Assembly (NCBI GenBank): GCA_030141605.1
Contig: JAQGDQ010000074.1
Location: forward strand, 556,773 to 616,772
Length of the DNA: 60,000 bases
Origin: Tubiluchus corallicola
Lineage: Eukaryota > Priapulida > Priapulimorpha > Priapulimorphida > Tubiluchidae
Reading direction: 5' to 3'
How positions within the stretch are numbered: the first letter of the stretch is position 1; each line of letters starts with the position of its first letter. Under the pieces are notes generated by a model that was not told the origin of the DNA, did no database searches, and saw nothing but the letters and a program-made list of their open reading frames with translations. Below are positions 51,601-60,000 of the stretch, in pieces. The position numbers and the translations under genes were made by a program.

Positions 51601-54600
51601 TATGAATACTAGAAGCTTGGAATTACCTAGCACTATGAGCCCTATGTTGCCTATGATACATTAACAATTTTAATCTTGTTCAGCAAAAACTAGTATACTC
51701 CGCCTAATGCCAGACTTTGTAAATTTTTAGAAACATTGTGTTATTGCATAGTTTATTACACAGCTTTCTTTACTGACAACATTAGTCAATATGTTTTAAG
51801 AAATTTACGATAGTGATGTATGTGTATAAACATCTGATAGTGGCAGGCATTAGACATCTTATTGGTGGTGTATTTTTTTATTGCAACTCTAGGAAACATG
51901 TCACAACTACAGCAAAGAGGACTGCAGCAACAGTTCAACAGAAGTACAAGTGTACCTGGTCATATTACGCCTACCAGTATTTCAACAGCTGGTCTTTTGT
52001 CTGGGATACCGGCACAACAAGCATCACCAAATAGGTATATCCTAAAATCTAAAACTAGGTGTAAATTTCCTGTTCACTTAGTTCTGTACTTTTGTCTCTT
52101 AGATTTGCAGCATGTTTCGTGATGTGCTTCGTATTTCTTTTTGTTATTAACATAATGTCTACATGTTTGTGCAATCTCAAACATCTCTGTAGAGTTTAAA
52201 TAATCTCTGCTGTAGACATGCTTTATGTTGTCTAGTAGATAACCACATATAACCATTGATTTCATATTAATTTTTCTGTAATTACCATGAGCAGTGTATT
52301 TCTTTTCTTGTCTGCTGAGTGTCTTGGTTCCAATGCACACATTTTTTTCTCATGACCAATTAAATATAATTTTTGTTCATGCTAACTCGTAATCTATTGA
52401 TTAGTGCTGCTTTTTAGGTATAAGTTCTTTTTTTTCTAAAGAAGCATGCTGGTCACCAAATAAACATTCTTTTGTTTGTTTATTGATTATAGGATTGCAT
52501 ACTAAAGTTAATATAAAAATAAAGGCTTGCACCATTCTTATTCAAGTAAAGTATATTCAAAATGTTTTTTGCTTTTTTGAAGACACGATGTATATATTTT
52601 CAGAAACATGTTCGCACCCGTGTCTCGGTCCAGCTTTTCTCAAGCCCAAGTCGCGCCCCCTATGGGTAGCTTACATGCCCAGAAAAGTAAAAGTCCCGCA
52701 TTCCAACTACTTAGTTCCTCATCAGCAACATCTACAAGTGGTTTGACTCCATCAATGGCTGCTTTTGGATTTAGTTCTAGTATGTCTAGGGCATTTTCAT
52801 CACAACCAAGTGCGATATTTTCATCTACAGGTATTTTATACCAAACAAGTTATTTTGAATACGTAAACAAATATAACTGACAAGAAAAATATGAGTTTAC
52901 TTTAAAGGAATGATACACATTTATGGTTTTATTGTGAAGCATCCAGTAAGCATTGGGAAACCAGAAAATCCACAGAAAACCCTGAATATTTTGTCAAAAT
53001 AAACAACGATTTCTTTGTACACAGTATAAATAATTGTGCATTCATAACAAGCATTTGTTTTATATTCCATGCTTTTTTCACACAAAAATTGAAACTACCT
53101 ATTAACAAATATAATAAACTATAAGTATAATCATTTTTAGGTAACGAAAGTGGTACATCTGGTTTAGATTTGTCTGAGTTTCCCAGCTTGAAAGCAGGTG
53201 GAAGTTCAACAGGAACGCCTCCAATTCCAACAAATCCCATGACTGGCAGGCCTGCTTATGGTATGCTGTCATTACATTGCAGCACATTATGTCATTGCAG
53301 TGAAGCTTATAATGCTAACTTACTGCAATTAAACAGCCTTTGTATAATGTTGAGCATTGTACCATATACTAGTGCAACACCGTGTTTTTTCGAAAATGCA
53401 GTATAATTCTAAAGGTACCCTTGAATTTGAATAAATTTTTGGATGTAGTTTTTACCATATTGTCATTAGCCATCACTTTTTTCCTTAGCAATATGGAATT
53501 ATTTCCATTGAAACATTGGCATATTTTGGCATTTTAATTGCAGCTTTTTAAATTCAAACTGGTATCCTAATATTTTAACTTGATGATCAACAGTTTTTGT
53601 ATGTTTGAAGATGACGATTTTGTTTCTGTGCTGTTACTTATATAATTAACCTGTTGACACTAACGAAAATTAAAACTTTAATTAAATTCGATTTTTATTT
53701 TTATTGAACTTATCGCTATGCTCAGTGTAGAATGAGGTGCGTCATTTTTAATAGCTGGTCCAGCTTCTCTATGAAGTTGATTCACTTTTATTTTGTTAGA
53801 AATATTGAGGGCTGGATAAGCTATTACAAGTTGAGTACCCTTAGTACCCAACTCGGGTACTAAGTCCGATACTTTGAGAACATAACACTAAGTTTATGTT
53901 CAGATACAGAAATGCTTCTCTGGAGGTATATCAATATTTCTCTATTAACTGCCTACAATTTTGTTTATCTTTTGCAGTTGGGATGGTGAAACAGCCACAG
54001 TCTGAGCAGCAGCAAGAATTTCAGATACAAGCTGAAGACTTTCCAGCACTACCAGGCAGCACCCAAGGTATTGCATAATATGTGACTTCAGCTTTACCTT
54101 GATTAATTAAATGTCTTCTAAATATAAATTGAAAGATGACAAAAGGCTATACAACTTTTCTGTTTGTTTGATACACAATACTGTCAAACTGCTTATTATT
54201 AGATTGTTCCTTATGGTTTGTATTTTGGATACCTTGATTTTCTACTAGTAATTTACTTTTGATACAGTTTCAGAACATGGTCGAGATAGTGCTGATCCAA
54301 CAAAAAGTGTAAGTATATATTTTTGTAGTCTTTACAACATTTAGTATTAGTCTAATAATTTTTTTAATTTATTGTTTTAGGCCTCTGTTGGTCGGCATAT
54401 TTTTTGGCTTTTTAATAGAAGAACATACATATGTACCCCTGAGTTAAATAAAAAACTTACACTGTAAATCTGTTTTGAACATGAGTGTTACAATTTCAGA
54501 GTCAAATGTGCATATTAAGATTGAAGGTTTGTGTCTAGTGCTGACCCTGATCCCATAGAATGCATGATCTATTGTAAAAAGTTTAATATTTCCAGAGAAT

Positions 54601-57600
54601 TATTTATTATAATGTATGCCACAAATTTTTGATCTTTTCACTGTTTCTCTTTCAGGGGCAAGTTTCTGTAGGTAAGTAAAACATTTAATTATTGTGCATC
54701 CATTTTCTTTATAATATTCTCATACTTATAGATTTTATATAGTAATATGTGATAGAGCAGCACAGGTGCACAGTAATCAAGATTTGTGAACATCTGCTAA
54801 AATTTGATTTGTCGGCTTATTAGTTTACTTAGTTCCTACCGAAACGTTTATTGACACAAAGAATGTACTAGAGCATGTAATGCAGCTTGTAGTATGTAAC
54901 ACAAAGACATGTCTAATAACTCTGTCTCAGAGAGTCAGTCCAGGGTGCAGTTTTAAGTTTTGACACTATTTTTGCATACCTTTCTTTGCTCATGCTTACC
55001 GTTTTGTATTATGTGAGATTTGGTGGTCAGTGAGTATTACAAAACGTGGTGTGGGTAGACCACATGATAAAAACCACTATGCTAAAACAGGCGTCACAGT
55101 ATTTACTTCGCAGGTGGATTTATAGGTTTTGGTGAAGTTGTAATTTCTTGCAATACAGCTACAGCTAATAGTTCTGTAATTTTTCCCAATAGTAGTCACC
55201 TGGACTATTATGTGCGCTAATGGAACTCGATCATGCACCCGTTAAACTCAGAAAGTAGTCTCATTCTTAGATTACTAATTGGTGTGAAAGATAATTAGTC
55301 AGTAGTCAATCTTACCAATATTATTTCCATCTTGTCAGGCTCGTTCTAGAAATTAGCTTTTTTATCAAAAAACCTTGATCGTCTTATTTTGTTACATGCT
55401 CAGATAATGTCAATAGGTCATAATAGAGAAGCTTGTTTTCCAGGAGACAAGCAAGGATCGCAGCAGTCGCACAAGCGAGGAATTCAAACATCGCCAGATG
55501 GTAAGATTAAAAAACAAATACGGGTGTTCTTTATAAATGTCGTAGACAATACAACAACGAATTTTTATACTAAATGTAGGCTGGACTAAATCTGAGTATT
55601 TTATTTGATACTTGTTTATATATACTACCTTGACACTTGTTGTCCTGGAAATGTGGCAAAAAAGATGAAATGATAACATACTACTTTGTTTGAGATAGTT
55701 TCTCTTTTTGTCATGTAGTAGTTATAATAGAATCCACTTGGTAAAAGCCAAAGAATCTGCAGAGTCTTTGGGCATTACCCCCTTCCATTATGCAATCTAT
55801 TTTCATAATCTGGTATCTCTTGTCTCGATATGTCTAAAGCCTAATAGTTAAGAAGTATCAAGGAGTATTTTAATGACTACTTTACATTTGCAAACTTACG
55901 TGTTTGCCATCATAAAGACATGTGAACTTTATAAATTTTTCATTCTTCGTGTTGTGTAGTAGTCATTACATTGTGCTTAATACTAATAATTGAGTTTGGG
56001 AAACAGGCAAGCTGTAATTTTATTTTCATGTTCATGTAATAATGTCTCCATTTAGGAACAGTGTCAAATCTTCCATCTAGCATGGTGCAGGATCAATTTG
56101 GAATCGTAGGTTTGCTGACATTCATAAGAGTGGGAGAAACGGACCCGAATTTGGTGTCTTTAGCCTTAGGAAGTGATCTTACCACATTAGGTCTTAATCT
56201 CAATTCTCCAGAGTAAGTATGATCTTTCCTTTTTGCTACTGAGTGATCTAAAGCCTTGGGTAATTTTAGCTATTTTCATAGTTGATTAATCATCACCCAC
56301 ACGCAAAATACAGTAAGTCCTCGCTTAGTGATGTTTCGTTTTAATGACGTTGAACATTTGACACCTTTTTCCCACTTAATGACGCATGTTTCATTTTGAC
56401 GATGATTTTTTTACTGTGGTCACAGCCATACCTAATTTGACCTATTTTTTTTACCTAATTTGAAGCATTAAAATGGTACATATTGTGTTATTCTGTTCTG
56501 AAAATGCAACCTAAACAGTACAATCATTATAATGCTTTTGCTTCATGTCTACATACTAAATTGTAGCGGTTCTAGTCCTTTGTCTCAAGCAAGATCTATT
56601 TTGGCGATTTATATGTCTCCACACAGCCGAGTTTAAACTTTATGCCAAGGAATTTTGTCTGCAACCTAACTGTTGCTATAACAACCAGGTTAGTACTACA
56701 TGAAATTGTTTCAAGGCCACTTCATGCAGGTTTGGGTCTCACTAGGCAGTGTTTAACTGCTAACTGTCTATAGATAGGCTTCAACGTTAAAGAAAGAGAA
56801 CCGCTAGCAAGTCTAGCTAAATATTATAGAAATATAGGTGGTTTCAAGCAAACAGAAAGAAATTAATCAGTAGGAATATCAATAAAACCCATAAAACAAT
56901 TAAATTAAATGATTTAAGCAGCATAGATTTTTGCTTTTGGAATGTATCTCATTCTTTTACATTACTTTCTGTGAAAGTCTTAGTTTCGTTTAACAACGTT
57001 TCACTTAATGTTGCATTTTTCTGGAACATATTAGCGTTATTAACTGAGGACTTACTGTAGTATAGGTCTTGAGATTTCGTACTTAGCAAGCAATTTAGCT
57101 TAACTTTTTATATATACATTTTTATGTTGATAAATTTTCTTACTGGGAAAATAGCTGAACTTTGTTTTATAACTTCATTTTTGTGCTTTTGAAAAGTGTC
57201 GCAAATAGATTACTAAAAAAATTTAAATTTGGAAATAACCAAAATATTTTCCAGAAATTTGTATCCAAATTTTGGCGGTCCATGGGCGGATCAACCATGC
57301 AGGCCTCAGGATATAGATTTTCACGTTCCACAGGAATATTTGTGTAATATGATATTACGAGAAAAGGTGAGTATTATTCTGTATCTTTAAAATTGTAATT
57401 AAGACCCAACTAATTAGCGATGAATTTAACTTTTGGAAAATATTACCCATCATTTTCTTCCTAATCACTCGTACACATAAATACTATTTTTCAGCTAGCA
57501 CCAATAAAACTGAATCGGTATGGAGAAGACTTGCTGTTTTATCTGTTTTACACAAATTGTGGCGATGTCTTACAACTGGCAGCTGCAGCCGAACTGTAAG

Positions 57601-58724
57601 TTTATTCTATTTTACCATTCATAATAGACAAAATTGTTGATAAATATTAATTACTATTTCTTTGGATGTTGAAAATAGACATAGAAAATTACTAACCAAA
57701 TTAGTGTTTGAACCTGAGATTTATGCTTGCAATGCTCAAGTTGTCTTTGTGAATGGTCACGCCTGAACTTTTGCCTTTTTTACATTGTCTTTTCATTAGT
57801 TTTGCATAATTTTTTCGATCTTGCTTTTGTTCTCAAATAATTGAGAAGTAAAGTTAGATTACCATCTCTTATGAAGGAAAGTTGTTCAAGGTAATTTTAA
57901 TTAAGCATTTGTTACTAAAGACTAATAGTAAATAATCAGCTAGCTAGACAAATTACTTGTTAAAAACACTGCTGTATTTTTTAAAATAAGAAATTAGGTA
58001 CCAGGTATGCAAAATTAATAAGCTAAAATTGCTACTGGTTTTAAAACCACTCTAAAAATAAAATGCATGGCAGTACAGCACATATCGTAATATAAAATGT
58101 AAAAATTAGAGCAGCAAATGGTTGGCCCAAACTATTCTCTAAATTTTTAGACATACAATTTAAACGGCAGTTTAATACTTGACTTGGTACTTTCCAAGAC
58201 CAGAACGGACTTGTAAGTGGAATTTTATGAAAACATTTTCATAAGTACAATTGCGTCTATTTTCTTACTTTGCTGTGTCCTGAGATTGTTCCACATTATA
58301 ACAATTATGGTCCCTTAAAATTTGATTTTCTATTAGTTTAATTTTTGCAATTCAAAAAAGAAAACAACATTAATTCTCTGTATTTTCTGCATTCAAAACT
58401 TTTCTTGGCTTCACTTTAATTGAGCAAAAAATATTTTTACATCATAATTTGGAACCACGTTACTTGCATTTTTTTCATAGTTATAATCGTGAATGGCGGT
58501 ACCACAAAGAAGAAAGAGTATGGATATCACGGGCACCAGGCATGATTCCTGTGGAAAAAGCAAACACGTATGAGCGTGGCACCTACTACTTTTTTGACGC
58601 TCAGAGTTGGAGGAAAGTTGCGAAGGAATTTCACCTAGATTACGACAAGTTGGAAGGACGACCTCACCTGCCTCAATCAATGCATCATAATCCAAACCCG
58701 CTACATGCAACATTAGGCCAATAG
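48614..58724 (+). CDS. CNOT2: CNOT2, CCR4-NOT complex subunit 2, 16 coding exons
   Basis: Coding exons: 48614-48660, 49327-49383, 49834-49924, 50862-50936, 51290-51422, 51893-52034, 52604-52830, 53141-53260, 53978-54067, 54274-54308, 54656-54671, 55444-55500, 56056-56212, 57255-57366, 57495-57595, 58481-58724. All introns are GT-AG and the total is 1,704 nt (567 aa plus TAG; human 540). CNOT2 is a core subunit of the CCR4-NOT deadenylase; with CNOT3 it forms the NOT module on CNOT1 and represses mRNAs (family knowledge). The N-terminal 260 residues are Ser/Gln-rich linkers. Two conserved short motifs follow: GLDLSEFPSL (about 265-274) and AEDFPALPGS (about 317-326). The C-terminal NOT box covers about 370-560: DQFGIVGLLTFIR, LALGSDLTTLGLNLNSPENL, RYGEDLLFYLF, then WRYHKEERVWISRAPG, NTYERGTYYFFD and RKVAKEFHLDYDKLEGRPHLP. 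The start is the first ATG of an exon that begins at 48563. Confidence 0.95.
54656..54671 (+). other. 16-nt microexon of CNOT2
   Basis: The exon gggcaagtttctgtag sits between tctctttcag and gtaagt. It is required to keep frame: exon 10 ends in phase 0 and the next exon needs one leading base. It encodes GQVSV plus one base, just before the conserved GDK region. Confidence 0.8.
54672..55443 (+). other. CNOT2 intron 11
   Basis: An intron of about 770 bp between the microexon and exon 12, with donor gtaagt and acceptor ttttccag. No other feature is seen. Confidence 0.7.
56309..57059. mobile_element. Tigger-like element in a CNOT2 intron
   Basis: The left end cagtaagtcctcgcttag (56311) and right end, read inward as cagtaagtcctcagttaat (from 57057), are inverted repeats. 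Both are flanked by TA. Sub-terminal blocks also pair: tttcgttttaatgacgtt at the left with aacgttgttaaacgaaa-like sequence at the right. The terminus CAGTAAGTCCTCG-TTA is of TcMar-Tigger type. There is no transposase frame, so it is a non-autonomous copy of about 750 bp in the intron between exons 13 and 14. Confidence 0.8.
57596..58480 (+). other. CNOT2 last intron
   Basis: An intron of 885 bp with donor gtaagt and acceptor tttttcatag. AT-rich, with no recognisable feature. Confidence 0.7.
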
Positions 58725-59920
58725 AGAACTGTGCAAGTGTTGTCAGAAACGGACTTACTGACTGATGGCATCGTGTTGTGGTGCTGGCCATGCTACTGCC
58801 AGTTAGTGGATTATCCCGTTTCTTTCTCACTTCTTTAATGGCTAGTCATTTTTAGAGTAAACGGTGATATAGCTAGGTTAATGATCTGCTTCCACCTGAA
58901 AGAAGTTTTCAATTTTGACATGCTAAACAACAGGTACTGTGGATGCAGAAACTTGTGCACATTCATAAACAAATTGTTTAAAGCTTAAGCAGATTACACA
59001 TACACAATGCAGACATTGCATTAGTCCAGCTATGTACAGGTAATTCTTACTGGAGTCTAACAGTTCAATGCAAAGTCACCTGCCTGTATACTTGATCATA
59101 TGTTACTATTTTTCATAACTGTGTACGGAATTAGCAGGCTTTTGCAGAATCTTAATACATGTAGTATCCAAAATGTAAACCTAAACTTCTAAGTGTGGTT
59201 TGAATTTAGTTTGTAAGTAATTGTTAGTTTTTATTCTATAACCATTCCAACCTATATTTGTGAACAGACATTTGCCCCAACAAGTAGTAGATGTAATATG
59301 TCATTATAATGAGTTTTTCAGACAATTTCATCATGTTGTTGTAGTAACAGAACTTAATTTGTTCAACATTACCAGAAGTGTTAGAAGTGTTAAATTGTTT
59401 CTAATGATTTCTTTTGTTTTGAAATTTAACATTTTTTCACGTTAATTGCAAGAATCTAGACTCAGCTGATAGTACATAATATTTCTGTACATGTATTTGA
59501 AAATGTACAGATGTCTATACAGTGACTATAGAAAATTTCTTGCCAGCCCAGTGCTCAGCTAGAATTCTAACAATAATAATGCAGAGAAGTAATAAAAAAG
59601 CACGGATTTCTAAAAGTGTAAAAAACTTATAGTATATTGTTTGCAACACTGTAAAAAAGTGTTTATGCGATTTATAATTTTGTGAGAAGTGAGAGCCCGA
59701 TGTTTGTGTCAGGCCCATTCATGTGTGATAGATGGAATAGTGATCATGTGCTTACTTTTTGGGAATATTGAGTCCTTGTAATCCTGTAAAAATTTTGTAC
59801 AATTTGTTAAATACATAATTTTTCAAAATACTATTTTGTTTTTGATATGAACTATGAATTTTATTTCACACATCAAAAAAAAACAATATCAAAACATTAA
59901 TAAATTTTAAATAAAATAAT
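58725..59920 (+). other. CNOT2 3' UTR
   Basis: Non-coding sequence after the TAG at 58722-58724. AATAAA hexamers occur only near the end (59899-59904, with ATAAAA again at about 59911), which would give a 3' UTR of about 1.2 kb. No further gene begins before the window ends. Confidence 0.6.
59899..59904 (+). terminator. Probable CNOT2 poly(A) signal
   Basis: AATAAA, followed shortly by AAATAAAATAA. These are the first canonical hexamers after the CNOT2 stop codon. Confidence 0.55.
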
Positions 59921-60000
59921 TTGAGTACTGCGAGGTGAGTGTACGACCATACGGTCACTAACTCACCTTACTTAAATGAAAAAATGATTATAGTTATGCA

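Overview
The window is nuclear DNA from an animal, most likely a non-vertebrate. It is AT-rich, its genes are split by many GT-AG introns, and it carries 3' UTRs, microsatellites and degraded class I and class II transposons. The protein families (DCDC2, DOT1L, TTI2, CNOT2) are metazoan or general eukaryotic, so the phylum cannot be fixed from sequence alone. No bacterial, organellar, rRNA, tRNA or CRISPR feature was seen.

Layout. (1) 101-1231, minus: a DCDC2-like protein with two doublecortin domains in one exon. (2) 1232-8700: about 7 kb without a recognisable gene. It holds a loop-free 78-bp palindrome (1788-1865), AT microsatellites, and a fold-back element of about 2.2 kb (6155-8335) whose arms each contain a roughly 312-bp tandem duplication. 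(3) 8776-37330, plus: a complete 21-exon gene for the histone H3 lysine-79 methyltransferase DOT1L, 1,958 residues as modelled, with all exon phases closing. Its introns carry a pogo/Tigger deletion derivative, a decayed LINE, two tandem-repeat arrays and several minor repeats. (4) 39583-40995, minus: TTI2, the TELO2-interacting (TTT complex) protein, nearly all in one exon and tail-to-tail with DOT1L. (5) 41026-48560: intergenic, with a Tigger-like MITE and retroelement scraps. (6) 48614-58724, plus: a complete 16-coding-exon CNOT2 gene (CCR4-NOT subunit), 567 residues, including a 16-nt microexon and a second Tigger-like element in an intron, followed by a 3' UTR to about 59.9 kb.

The genes are not an operon and their functions are separate: cilium/microtubule binding (DCDC2), chromatin methylation in transcription elongation (DOT1L), PIKK kinase maturation (TTI2) and mRNA deadenylation (CNOT2). 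The only structural link is that the DOT1L and TTI2 3' ends probably overlap. I found no convincing undescribed multi-gene system. The most unusual items are the fold-back element, the perfect palindrome, the intron-less DCDC2 and TTI2 genes, two unexplained minus-strand ORFs inside DOT1L intron 4, and short conserved motifs in the DOT1L tail that look like AF9/ENL-docking sites.
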